This document shows, piece by piece, positions 17,480 through 25,802 of a stretch of 64,000 nucleotides of DNA (its first letter is position 1; every line of letters begins with the position of its first letter). Source of the stretch: JANXQZ01 sp038225555. GTDB taxonomy: Bacteria; Acidobacteriota; Terriglobia; Bryobacterales; Bryobacteraceae. A model generated the notes under the pieces. The model had not been told where the DNA came from. It ran no database searches and saw only the letters and a program-made list of their open reading frames with translations. The position numbers were made by a program, and so were the translations under genes. The DNA lies in NCBI GenBank assembly GCA_038225555.1, contig JBBRRB010000019.1:36889-100888 (forward strand), in the 5' to 3' direction.

Positions 17480-18279
17480 TGCAGATTCGTTTGGGTTACG
17501 ACATGACCTTTGATGTGCCTGCGCCGGTGCCGATGGTCGCAGTGCTGCGTGTGCATCCCTCGCGAGAGCGCGATTTGCTCGAGCCCGAGGTGATGCGCAT
17601 CGATCCCGGCATCGCGATTCAAGATTATCGGGACTGTTTTGGAAACCGATGCTCCCGTTTTCTCGCGCCGCAAGGCACCCTTCGCCTATGGAGTTCGACC
17701 CTGATCGCGGACTCCGGCTCGCCCGATCTTATCAACCTGGGTGCTCCTCAGGTCCCGGTGGAGGAATTGCCCCCTGAGACGCTGCAGTTTCTACTCAACA
17801 GCCGCTACTGCGAAGTAGACCTGCTTTCGAACACGGCCACTGAGCTGTTTGGCAACACGTTGCCGGGTTGGCAGCGCGTGCAGGCCATCTGCAACTGGGT
17901 GAACTCGAAAGTTACATTCGGCTACAACTTCGCCCGAGTTACTAAGACTGCCATGGACGTTTACATGGAACGAACCGGGGTATGCCGTGACTTCCAACAT
18001 CTCGCGGTTACCTTCTGCAGGTGCATGAACATCCCCGCACGGTACGCCACTGGATACCTGGGCGATATCGGCGTCCCGGTGGTCCTGCCGATGGATTTCA
18101 GCGCCTGGTTCGAGGCGTATCTAGGCGACCGATGGTGGACCTTCGATGCCAGGTTCAATCAGCCGCGCATCGGACGCACGCTGCTGGCAACCGGACGCGA
18201 CGCAGCGGATGTTGCAATTACAACTTCGTTCGGTTTGTCGAGGCTGAGAAATTTCACGGTGGTCGCCGATGAAGCGTAA
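17479..18279 (+). CDS. Transglutaminase-like protein next to Anbu
   Basis: 266 residues. An N-terminal domain resembling the bacterial transglutaminase-like N-terminal region (about residues 1-120) is followed by the transglutaminase/protease core: the active Cys in MERTGVCRDFQHLAVTFCR, then MDFSAWFEAYLGDRWWTFDA. In most family members the tryptophan of the second motif is preceded by His-Ala; here it is Ser-Ala, a variant I believe is shared by Anbu-linked homologues, so loss of activity should not be assumed. It is transcribed away from Anbu, with 65 bases between starts. This pairing is well known for Anbu loci and suggests joint action on an unusual peptide. Confidence 0.85.
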   Translation: MQIRLGYDMTFDVPAPVPMVAVLRVHPSRERDLLEPEVMRIDPGIAIQDYRDCFGNRCSRFLAPQGTLRLWSSTLIADSGSPDLINLGAPQVPVEELPPETLQFLLNSRYCEVDLLSNTATELFGNTLPGWQRVQAICNWVNSKVTFGYNFARVTKTAMDVYMERTGVCRDFQHLAVTFCRCMNIPARYATGYLGDIGVPVVLPMDFSAWFEAYLGDRWWTFDARFNQPRIGRTLLATGRDAADVAITTSFGLSRLRNFTVVADEA

Positions 18280-18365
18280 TTTGTGAGCGCGTCCGTGATG
18301 AAGGCAACAGACAGCATGCTGGACCGGAACGGATGCTGGCCTCCGAAGAGGCTGTGCATTATTAG

Positions 18366-18620
18366 TTGAAAGGAGCCGCCCCTATCCAAGTGCTCGCAAC
18401 TGCGAAGACTAAGTCGGGCGAGGACGCTGCGGTAATGTTCACGGGCGCGTTTGGTAAAGGGAGGGTGTTCTTCAGCTCCTTCGGACACAGTGGGGCGGGT
18501 AGAAAGAATCCCGGCGTTCAGGCCATGATTCTTAGCGCCACCGGGTGGGCGGGAACCGGAGACGTCCAACAAGAGGCCACGAATCGGTTTGACAGCGGGC
18601 CGCAGTATTCGTTAACCTAA
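18366..18620 (+). pseudogene. C-terminal remnant of a ThuA-like protein
   Basis: An 84-codon open stretch beginning at a TTG right after an in-frame TAG. It reads IQVLATAKTKSGEDAAVMFT, then FGKGRVFFSSFGHSG and PGVQAMILSATGWAGTGDV, which matches the end of ThuA (trehalose-utilisation, class I amidotransferase-like) proteins, where the fragment pattern is GKGRVFxxxxGH followed by an ATEWAATG-like helix. The first two thirds of a ThuA protein are absent; the 86 bases before it carry no recognisable ThuA sequence. It is therefore probably a decayed gene, and the region 18280-18652 otherwise holds only spacer and the upstream part of rplM. Confidence 0.6.
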
Positions 18621-18652
18621 GATGAAGTCTCGAACGGAGAAATTCGGTCTGT

Positions 18653-19081
18653 ATGAACACCCTAATTCCGTCCAAGGGGGAAATCGTGCGGCAGTGGCAC
18701 GTGCTGGACGCTCAGGACATGGTCCTCGGGCGGCTCGCCAGCAACGCGGCCCTTCTGCTGATGGGTAAGCACAAGCCTACCTACACGCCCTTCTTGGATA
18801 CAGGCGATCATGTGATCGTCATTAACGCTTCTAAGGTCCGATTGACGGGCCGCAAGGACGACCAGAAGATTTATCGCCACCACACCGGCTATCCAGGCGG
18901 ATTGGTCGAGATTGGCGCTCGCAAAGTGCGTGCGACTCGTCCGATTCGAATGGTGGAAGATGCGATTTCTGGCATGCTCCCCAAAAACAAGCTCGGCAAG
19001 CAAATGTACCGCAAATTGCAGGTGTATGCCGGCGACAAGCACCCTCACCAGGCTCAGAAGCCCGTGGCGATGGAGCTTTAG
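18653..19081 (+). CDS. rplM: Large ribosomal subunit protein uL13
   Basis: 142 residues, the usual length for bacterial L13. It starts MNTLIPSKGEIVRQWHVLDA and carries the family segments LGRLASNAALLLMGKHKPTY, GDHVIVINASKVRLTGRK, KIYRHHTGYPGG and the closing YAGDKHPHQAQKP. L13 is an early-assembly 50S protein. It is followed after 38 bases by rpsI, the conserved rplM-rpsI pair of bacterial genomes. Nothing is unusual in the sequence. Confidence 0.97.
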   Translation: MNTLIPSKGEIVRQWHVLDAQDMVLGRLASNAALLLMGKHKPTYTPFLDTGDHVIVINASKVRLTGRKDDQKIYRHHTGYPGGLVEIGARKVRATRPIRMVEDAISGMLPKNKLGKQMYRKLQVYAGDKHPHQAQKPVAMEL

Positions 19082-19119
19082 ACGGACGCCATCCGCGTCT
19101 GAATTGAGAGGTTATCGAG

Positions 19120-19518
19120 TTGGCAGCATCGTTAGTACAGCATTTAGGAACAGGGCGGCGCAAAAAGGCGATTGCCCGAATCTTCCTTCGGTCCGGCAAG
19201 GGCCAGATTACAGTTAACGGACGTGCTTTCGAGCATTACTTCGTCAGCGAGTCCGCGCGCGCCATGGTGCGTCAGCCGTTGCTGGCCGCTGAATTGGCTG
19301 ACAAGTTTGACGTGCTCATTCTCGCCAACGGCGGAGGCTACAACGGCCAGGCTGGTGCCGCCAGGCTGGGGATCGCTCGAGCGCTGATTCTTTTCAATAC
19401 GGAACTGCGCGGCAAACTCAAGGGGCTCGGCCTTTTGAGACGGGACCCGCGGTCACATGAACGCAAGAAGTACGGTCAGAAGGGTGCCCGCAAGCGCTTC
19501 CAATTCTCCAAGAGATAG
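19120..19518 (+). CDS. rpsI: Small ribosomal subunit protein uS9 (TTG start)
   Basis: 132 residues. The start is a TTG at 19120, supported by a GAGAGG ribosome site 8 bases upstream and by the protein reading directly into the family motif GTGRRKKAIARIFLRSGKG. It ends with the C-terminal tail RDPRSHERKKYGQKGARKRF and SKR, whose basic residues reach the P site of the 30S subunit. It forms an operon with rplM, and a strong hairpin follows its stop. Confidence 0.97.
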   Translation: MAASLVQHLGTGRRKKAIARIFLRSGKGQITVNGRAFEHYFVSESARAMVRQPLLAAELADKFDVLILANGGGYNGQAGAARLGIARALILFNTELRGKLKGLGLLRRDPRSHERKKYGQKGARKRFQFSKR

Positions 19519-19527
19519 TGGTTCGTC

Positions 19528-19559
19528 CGCGCTGGTCCGTTGTTTAGCGGACCAGCGCG
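19528..19559 (+). terminator. Hairpin after rpsI
   Basis: A perfect 12-base inverted repeat (CGCGCTGGTCCG pairing with CGGACCAGCGCG) with an 8-base loop lies 9 bases after the rpsI stop. It is GC-rich enough to halt transcription between rplM-rpsI and rpsB-tsf-pyrH, although only a weak pyrimidine-rich tract follows instead of a run of T. Confidence 0.6.
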
Positions 19560-19677
19560 TCCTGTCTCACTCCATCTCGACATCGCCTTGTAATTTCCGC
19601 ATGCACAACTTCCGCTTTGGGCCGTGCGCGCGGATACACGCGGTGAAACCCGCAGCTAGAATCTGTAAGGAGGCATT

Positions 19678-20568
19678 TTGCCATCTATCTCAATGAAGGA
19701 ATTGCTCGAAGCCGGCGTCCACTTCGGGCACCAGACCAAGCGCTGGAATCCAAAGATGAAAGAGTACATCTTTGGCGAACGCAACGGAATTTACATCGTA
19801 GATCTCCAGAAAACGCTGAAGCTTTTTAAAGATGCCATGCGCTACGTCGGTGAAATGGCGTCGCAAGGCAAAACGGTTTTATTCGTCGGCACCAAGCGGC
19901 AGGCGCAGGAAGCCGTGGCCGAAGAAGCTACCCGGTGCAACCAATACTACGTGAATCAACGTTGGCTGGGCGGATTGCTGACCAACATGACAACGGTTCA
20001 GAAATCCATCAAGCGGCTGAAGGAATTGGACTCGCTGGCGATGGACGAAAACTGGGTCGGTCGCGCCAAGAAAGAAGTCGGTCGGCTGGAACGCGAGCGC
20101 AAGCATCTTCAGCAGAACCTGGCTGGCATCAAGGAAATGAGCGGGCTTCCCGATCTCCTTTTCGTGATCGACTCAAATAAAGAAGCGATTGCGGTAAAGG
20201 AAGCGCGGAAGCTGGGTATTCCGGTAGTGGCCGTGGTGGACACCAATTGCGATCCCGACGAAGTGGATTACGTGATCCCGGGCAATGACGATGCATTGCG
20301 GGCCATCCGGCTTTTCACGAATAAGATTTCAGACGCGATCACCGAAGGCCGCGCATTGGCCACCGAACACGATTTCACAGGCAAGATTGTCACCGAGGAT
20401 ACCCCTGCGGAAGAGGCCCTCGAATTCACTCAATTCGATCCGCAGCAGCTCGATCAGCTCATGTCCGAGGGAATCTCGGATGAGGATCTGCCTTCGATGT
20501 CGCTGCCCCGCAAGGGCCCCGGCCAAGAGGCCCCGAGCGACATGGGGCGAGTCGGCAGTCGCGAATAA
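19678..20568 (+). CDS. rpsB: Small ribosomal subunit protein uS2 (TTG start)
   Basis: 296 residues. The TTG at 19678 is chosen because a perfect AGGAGG ribosome site stands 4 bases upstream and the protein then reads PSISMKELLEAGVHFGHQ, as S2 proteins do; the ATG five codons later would sit 19 bases from that site. Other family blocks are KRWNPKMKEYIFGERNGIYI, QRWLGGLLTNMTT, and PDLLFVIDSNKEAIAVKEA. A Pro/Glu/Asp-rich C-terminal extension of about 50 residues follows the conserved core. First gene of the rpsB-tsf-pyrH unit. Confidence 0.97.
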   Translation: MPSISMKELLEAGVHFGHQTKRWNPKMKEYIFGERNGIYIVDLQKTLKLFKDAMRYVGEMASQGKTVLFVGTKRQAQEAVAEEATRCNQYYVNQRWLGGLLTNMTTVQKSIKRLKELDSLAMDENWVGRAKKEVGRLERERKHLQQNLAGIKEMSGLPDLLFVIDSNKEAIAVKEARKLGIPVVAVVDTNCDPDEVDYVIPGNDDALRAIRLFTNKISDAITEGRALATEHDFTGKIVTEDTPAEEALEFTQFDPQQLDQLMSEGISDEDLPSMSLPRKGPGQEAPSDMGRVGSRE

Positions 20569-20627
20569 CCCTACCCCGAAGCGCTGGCTTTTCAAGTTGG
20601 CGCTTCGAATTCAGACCCTAAAAAATC

Positions 20628-21266
20628 ATGGAAATTAGCGCCAAATTAGTGAAAGAGCTTCGGGACCGGACCGGTGCGGGCATGATGGAATGCAAGAACG
20701 CCCTGAAGGAATCGGACGGCAATCTTCCAGAAGCGGAGATCATTCTCAGAAAACGCGGCATCACGTCTGCTTCGAAGAAAGCCACGCGGTCGACCCGCCA
20801 GGGCATGATCGGAACATACATCCACCCGGGCGCGCAGCTCGGCGTTCTCGTGGAAGTGAACTGCGAGTCGGACTTCGTCGCCAGAACGGACCAGTTTCAG
20901 AATCTTGTGAAAGAGCTGGCGATGCAGATCGCTGCGGCCGATCCGCAATTCATCCGCAAAGAAGACGTAACTCAGGACGCGATCGACAAGGAAAAGGATA
21001 TCCAGCGAGCGCGGGCCTTGCAGGAAGGCAAGCCCGAAAAGATGCTGGATAAAATCACCGAAGGCCGCATGCAGAAATTCTATGAAGAGATCTGTCTCTA
21101 CGAGCAGCCCTTTATCAAGGAAAACACGCAGACCGTGGCCGATTTGATCAAGACGAGCATTGCCAAGCTAGGCGAAAATATCTCGGTCTCCCGTTTCGTT
21201 CGCTTCAAGGTCGGCGATGCCGCCGTGATTGAAGAGACGCCCGAAACTTCCGCTCCCGCCGAATAG
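20628..21266 (+). CDS. tsf: Elongation factor Ts
   Basis: 212 residues, the shorter form of EF-Ts with a single core domain (compare about 283 in Escherichia coli). The N-terminal motif VKELRDRTGAGMMECKNALK and the core segment VEVNCESDFVARTDQFQNLV are diagnostic. EF-Ts reloads EF-Tu with GTP during translation. It lies 59 bases after rpsB and 17 bases before pyrH, in the common bacterial order. Confidence 0.96.
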   Translation: MEISAKLVKELRDRTGAGMMECKNALKESDGNLPEAEIILRKRGITSASKKATRSTRQGMIGTYIHPGAQLGVLVEVNCESDFVARTDQFQNLVKELAMQIAAADPQFIRKEDVTQDAIDKEKDIQRARALQEGKPEKMLDKITEGRMQKFYEEICLYEQPFIKENTQTVADLIKTSIAKLGENISVSRFVRFKVGDAAVIEETPETSAPAE

Positions 21267-21283
21267 CGAAATTCGCACGGGGC

Positions 21284-21991
21284 ATGCCGAAATACCAACG
21301 AATCGTTCTCAAAGTAAGCGGAGAGGTCCTGGCTGGCGGGACCTCTTTTGGCATCGACTCTCAGCGAGTGAAGGAGTTGGCCGAAGAAGTAGCCGAGGTC
21401 GCTCAGACCGGCGTGCAAATCGGCATGGTAGTGGGCGGGGGCAACTTCTTCCGCGGCGTGGCGGCAGCTGCGCGGAATATGGACCGCGTCTCAGCCGATC
21501 ACATGGGCATGCTGGCAACTGTGATCAATGCGCTCGCTCTGCAAGACGCTCTCGAAAAAGCCGGAGTGCGCACTCGCGTGATGACCGCCATTGAAATGCA
21601 TCAGGTGGCCGAGCCTTATATCCGCCGGCGCGCGATTCGGCATTTGGAGAAAGGCCGAATCGTCATCTTTGCGGCGGGAACCTCGAATCCGTACTTCTCG
21701 ACAGATACGGCTGCCACCTTGCGTGCTTTGGAGATTAAGGCGGATGTGATCGCTAAAGCCACGCGGGTAGATGGAGTTTACGATATGGACCCGATGCTCC
21801 ACGCTGACGCGGTTTTATACCCTCAAATCACATATTTGGAAGTGCTTGCGAAGGCGCTGAAAGTGATGGATGCCTCGGCGGTCGCCATGTGCCGGGACAA
21901 TCAACTTCCGATTATTGTATTTAACTTGAATACGTTCGGCAATATCATGCGCATGGCCATGGGCGAGCCGATCGGCACGATTATAAAGTAG
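21284..21991 (+). CDS. pyrH: UMP kinase
   Basis: 235 residues of the amino-acid-kinase fold that phosphorylates UMP to UDP. The family blocks are RIVLKVSGEVLAGG, MVVGGGNFFRGV, DHMGMLATVINALALQDALE, and the ATP-binding segment FAAGTSNPYFSTDTAATLRA. The tsf-pyrH order usually continues with frr (ribosome recycling factor), but here the next gene is tpx on the other strand and frr is absent from the window. Confidence 0.96.
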   Translation: MPKYQRIVLKVSGEVLAGGTSFGIDSQRVKELAEEVAEVAQTGVQIGMVVGGGNFFRGVAAAARNMDRVSADHMGMLATVINALALQDALEKAGVRTRVMTAIEMHQVAEPYIRRRAIRHLEKGRIVIFAAGTSNPYFSTDTAATLRALEIKADVIAKATRVDGVYDMDPMLHADAVLYPQITYLEVLAKALKVMDASAVAMCRDNQLPIIVFNLNTFGNIMRMAMGEPIGTIIK

Positions 21992-22018
21992 TTTGGCTTG
22001 TCCCGCAGTCGGTGAAAT

Positions 22019-22531
22019 TTATTGGGCGAGAGACCGCGCAACGCGGAGAGCCGACTCATAATCCGGGTGGTCGGCCACTTCCTTCACATACTCCGCATGC
22101 TGAATCGTATTGTCCTTATCGACGACAAAAATAGCGCGGCTCTCAATCCGCAACTCTTTTATCAACGTGCCATAGTGTTCGCCAAACGAACCGTCGCGAT
22201 GATCGGAAAGCATCTTGATCTTATCCACGCCGAAATTTCCGCACCAGCGTTTTTGCGCGAACGGAAGGTCCATGCTGATGGTGTAAATCTCGATCCCGGG
22301 AAGCTGGACGGCCTCTTCGTTGAAGCGCTTAGTCTGGGCATCGCAAACCGGCGTGTCGAGCGAAGGAACGACACTGAAAATCCGCACCGCTTGTCCAGTC
22401 TTTTCCAGGTTTACGGGCTGCATGGCATCGCTGACTACTTCGAAGTCAGGTGCCTTGTCGCCAGCTTTTAGCTCAGGTCCAATTAAAGTGAAAGGGTTGC
22501 CTCTCAAGGTGGTTGCCGCTGCTCTTTCCAT
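22019..22531 (-). CDS. tpx: Thiol peroxidase (atypical 2-Cys peroxiredoxin)
   Basis: 170 residues that reduce hydrogen peroxide and lipid hydroperoxides using thioredoxin. The peroxidatic cysteine is in SVVPSLDTPVCDAQTKRF and the resolving cysteine in AQKRWCGNFGVDKIKMLSDH, the Tpx arrangement. The N-terminal TLRGNPFTLIGPELKAGDKA is also typical. It is only 6 bases downstream of the DUF255 gene on the same strand, and therefore probably in one operon with it. Confidence 0.94.
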   Translation of the reverse strand: MERAAATTLRGNPFTLIGPELKAGDKAPDFEVVSDAMQPVNLEKTGQAVRIFSVVPSLDTPVCDAQTKRFNEEAVQLPGIEIYTISMDLPFAQKRWCGNFGVDKIKMLSDHRDGSFGEHYGTLIKELRIESRAIFVVDKDNTIQHAEYVKEVADHPDYESALRVARSLAQ

Positions 22532-22537
22532 GAGCCC

Positions 22538-24622
22538 TTATTGTAGCAACTCGGTCAACTTGTCTAGGTCGGTAACCGGAAGCTGACAGGTGTAATTTTC
22601 ACAGACATAGGCCGTGGTCATGCCGTCGACCTGCTTCATGTCCGCCATGGCAGGACTCACTTTCGCGAGCCGCTCGCGAGTCTCGTCGGAATTGATCAGG
22701 AACGTGGAGCTGTTGGGAGCAAAACTATTTCGAACTTTGCGCAAGAACGCTCGGGTCCTCTCATTGTCCTTTTCGCCCGCGAGGATCACCTGCCGCCTCG
22801 GCGATAGATAATAGTTCAACGCCACCAGCATCTGAGGAACCGCAACCGACTGATGAGCCATGCGCGACGCTAGTCCATTAAGCGTTCTTTCCACGGCCTC
22901 ATGCCCCAAGCGCATCAGATTCATCAGCGCGACGGAGTTGCCGGAAGGTTCGGCGCCATCGTAATCGTCTTTCATGCGCATTACTAAGTCGGCGCCCCCC
23001 TCGGCAGTGCCGAAGAAGCCTCCGCCCTTGCGATCTTCGAACAGCTCGATCATTTTGTCAGTCAAGCGGATGGCAAGTTCCCGATCGGAAACGCGAAATC
23101 CAGTCTCATAAAGATCCAGAAGAGCCTGGACGAAGAATGCGTAATCGTCCAGAAACCCGGGGATAGCAGCCTCACCATCGCGATAACGCCGCAACAGCGT
23201 GCCGCGCTGAGGATCATACATTTTGGTCAGGATAAAATCCGCCGACCGCCGAGCCGCCTCTTCATAGCTCGGCTCATCCAACACCTGAGCAGCCTTCGCA
23301 AATGCCGAGATCATCAGTCCGTTCCACGCCGTCAAGACTTTGTCATCCAAGTGCGGGCGCACGCGCGACCCTCGCCGTTCCATCAGCTTTTCAATTGACC
23401 TGTCCAGGTTGGCTTGAATCAAGTCCCGTTCCAGGCTGAATCGACTCGCGGTGTCTTCCAAGCTGTGCCGAATCGACAGGATGTTCTTTCCGCCGAACTC
23501 GTGGTGCGGATCGTGATGGACATTTCCATCAGTGTCGACTCCGTAGCGGTACGCAAAGATCGCCGCGTGGGGGTTGCCGAGTATGGAATCGAGTTCCTGG
23601 CGCGTCCAAACGTAGAACGCTCCTTCGCCTTTCTCGTGCGGATTGGCAGGGTCGATCACGCTGTCGGCATCTTCTGCTGAGTAAAATCCGCCACCCGCGT
23701 CCGTCATCTCGCGCATCACATAGTCGAGTGTGTTGCGGGCAACCTGAGCGTAATACGAATCGCCGGTAATCTGATAAGCCTCAATGTAGGAGACCACGAG
23801 TTGGGCTTGATCGTAGAGCATTTTTTCAAAGTGCGGAACGAACCACATTTCGTCCACCGAGTAGCGGTGGAACCCTCCGCCAAGCTGATCGTTCATGCCG
23901 CCTTCAGCCATGGCTCGCAGTGTCTTGAGGCTCATCTCCAACGCTTCTTCATTGCGCGTGCGGGCGTAGTATCGCAGCAGAAAATTAAGCGAAACGGGGC
24001 GCGGAAACTTGGGAGAGTCGCCAAAGCCGCCGTTCTTAGAATCGAAAGTGCGCCGGTAATAGTTGTATGCGGAATCGAGGATCGCGGAGTCGAGCGTGGC
24101 GGCTCGGGAGGGCTTGGGTTCAGAATGCTGAACAAGTTGTACAATGACCTCCTCGCTGGACTTGTCGATCTTCGCGCGGTCAGTTGCCCAGGCACGCGCC
24201 AGGGATTGTAAAAGGCTGACAAATCCCGGACGCCCATATCGGTTGTCGGGAGGAAAATATGTTCCACCATAAAACGGTTTGAGCGCAGGTGTGAGAAACA
24301 CGGACATGGGCCAGCCACCGCTTCCGGTAGTCGCCTGCACGAAAGTCATGTAGATGCGGTCAACGTCGGGGCGCTCCTCGCGATCCACTTTGACAGGCAC
24401 GAAGTGAGCGTTCAGGAAGGCCGCTATCTCATCATTCTCGAAAGATTCACGTTCCATGACGTGGCACCAATGACAAGTGGAATAACCGATCGAGAGAAAG
24501 ATTGGTTTGTCCTCCAGCTTCGCCTTCTCAAAAGCTGAGTCGCCCCAGGGATACCAATCCACAGGATTGTGGGCGTGTTGAAGAAGGTAGGGGCTTTTCT
24601 CGGTAATTAGGTGATTGGGCAT
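22538..24622 (-). CDS. DUF255/YyaL-type thioredoxin-domain protein
   Basis: 694 residues. The N-terminal thioredoxin-like domain carries the hallmark HNPVDWYPWGDSAFEKAK and the redox motif GYSTCHWCHVMERESF (CxxC). A long alpha/alpha-barrel resembling N-acylglucosamine 2-epimerases follows, with MLYDQAQLVVSYIEAYQIT and LTAWNGLMISAFAKAAQVLD. Bacterial and eukaryotic homologues (spermatogenesis-associated protein 20 family) are widespread and without an established reaction. The start MPNHLITEKSPYLLQHAHNP is the usual one. Its link to tpx downstream hints at thiol redox metabolism, by position only. Confidence 0.9.
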   Translation of the reverse strand: MPNHLITEKSPYLLQHAHNPVDWYPWGDSAFEKAKLEDKPIFLSIGYSTCHWCHVMERESFENDEIAAFLNAHFVPVKVDREERPDVDRIYMTFVQATTGSGGWPMSVFLTPALKPFYGGTYFPPDNRYGRPGFVSLLQSLARAWATDRAKIDKSSEEVIVQLVQHSEPKPSRAATLDSAILDSAYNYYRRTFDSKNGGFGDSPKFPRPVSLNFLLRYYARTRNEEALEMSLKTLRAMAEGGMNDQLGGGFHRYSVDEMWFVPHFEKMLYDQAQLVVSYIEAYQITGDSYYAQVARNTLDYVMREMTDAGGGFYSAEDADSVIDPANPHEKGEGAFYVWTRQELDSILGNPHAAIFAYRYGVDTDGNVHHDPHHEFGGKNILSIRHSLEDTASRFSLERDLIQANLDRSIEKLMERRGSRVRPHLDDKVLTAWNGLMISAFAKAAQVLDEPSYEEAARRSADFILTKMYDPQRGTLLRRYRDGEAAIPGFLDDYAFFVQALLDLYETGFRVSDRELAIRLTDKMIELFEDRKGGGFFGTAEGGADLVMRMKDDYDGAEPSGNSVALMNLMRLGHEAVERTLNGLASRMAHQSVAVPQMLVALNYYLSPRRQVILAGEKDNERTRAFLRKVRNSFAPNSSTFLINSDETRERLAKVSPAMADMKQVDGMTTAYVCENYTCQLPVTDLDKLTELLQ

Positions 24623-24677
24623 GATGCAGGATGATGCAGGCTTCTACCAGTCTAGATGCTGATAAACTTATCTCGAA

Positions 24678-25802
24678 ATGAAACCACTACGAGCCATGTG
24701 GCTCCTCGGCTTGGCGATCACCTGGGTGACGTTCCTTGCTGCGCAGCCCCCACGTCAGCGACAGTTGCCCGAAGCACTTGGCAAAGATGTTACCCAAAAG
24801 GTCTGCGGGGCCACCTGTCATGGTCCTGAGATTGTGATGGGATCGGGTCGAACTCGCGATCAATGGACGGCGGTAGTGAACGCCATGGTTGAGCGCGGCG
24901 CGAAAGCCAGCGAAGCCGAACTGGTCCAGATCGCCGATTACCTGGCCAAGAACCTTGGACCCAACATGGTTGCTCCGCCCCCGCTAGCACAGCAGCGCGG
25001 ACCCGCTAGAACCACCGGGCCTGGTCCCTTGGGAGCCGGTGCCGCTGATTCGCACATCGTGGATCTCGCAGGCGCCGATCGCGGCAAAACGGTTTACATC
25101 GCCGAGTGCATCACCTGTCATGGCAATAAGGCGCGCGGCGGTAATTCGAACCTGCCAGAGAACCAGCAAGGTGCAGATCTGGTCCGTTCCCTGGTGATTC
25201 TGCACGACCGGTACGGCAACACCATCGGACAGTTTCTCGCCAAGGGACATCCCCTGCAGAGCGGTCAGCCGAGTGCGTCCCTGACTGCAGCGCAAGTGGG
25301 CGATCTGGCGCACTTCTTGCATCAGAAGATGCTGGAGACCCTGCGCGGAGGCCCTTATTCGAAGGTTTTGAACGTCCTCACCGGTGATGCGAAAGCTGGT
25401 GCGGCCTACTTCAACGGTGCTGGCAGGTGCAACACTTGCCACTCGGTAAAGGGAGATCTCGCTGGCGTTGGCAAGAAATACGACCCCCCAACGTTGCAAT
25501 CGAAATTCCTGTTTCCGCGCACCGTCGGATTCGGGCGTCCCGGCTCAGGCCAAGTTACATCCAAGCCCGTGCTGGTAACGGTCACTCAGCCGAACGGCGA
25601 AGTACTAACAGGCGTGCTGGATAAGTTGGATGACTTCAACGTCTCGTTGCGCGATGCGCAAGGCGAGTATCGGTCATTCAAGCGAACGGCTTCTCTGAAG
25701 GTGATCAAGAACGATCCCTACGCTCAACACGCCGCTCTGCTCGATCAATATACCGACAAGAACATGCACGACATCGTTGCCTATCTGGAGACGTTGAAAT
25801 GA
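24678..25802 (+). CDS. Multi-domain cytochrome c with one atypical heme motif
   Basis: 374 residues with a signal peptide ending near FLAAQP. Three possible heme sites are visible: Cys43-Cys47-His48 (CGATCH, three residues between cysteines rather than two), Cys144-Cys147-His148 (CITCH) and Cys251-Cys254-His255 (CNTCH). The C-terminal 70 residues (VLVTVTQPNGEVLTGVLDKL onward) are a small domain common after cytochromes in Solibacter-like genomes. The gene overlaps the PQQ dehydrogenase start by 4 bases, so it is probably that enzyme's electron acceptor in the periplasm. Confidence 0.87.
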   Translation: MKPLRAMWLLGLAITWVTFLAAQPPRQRQLPEALGKDVTQKVCGATCHGPEIVMGSGRTRDQWTAVVNAMVERGAKASEAELVQIADYLAKNLGPNMVAPPPLAQQRGPARTTGPGPLGAGAADSHIVDLAGADRGKTVYIAECITCHGNKARGGNSNLPENQQGADLVRSLVILHDRYGNTIGQFLAKGHPLQSGQPSASLTAAQVGDLAHFLHQKMLETLRGGPYSKVLNVLTGDAKAGAAYFNGAGRCNTCHSVKGDLAGVGKKYDPPTLQSKFLFPRTVGFGRPGSGQVTSKPVLVTVTQPNGEVLTGVLDKLDDFNVSLRDAQGEYRSFKRTASLKVIKNDPYAQHAALLDQYTDKNMHDIVAYLETLK

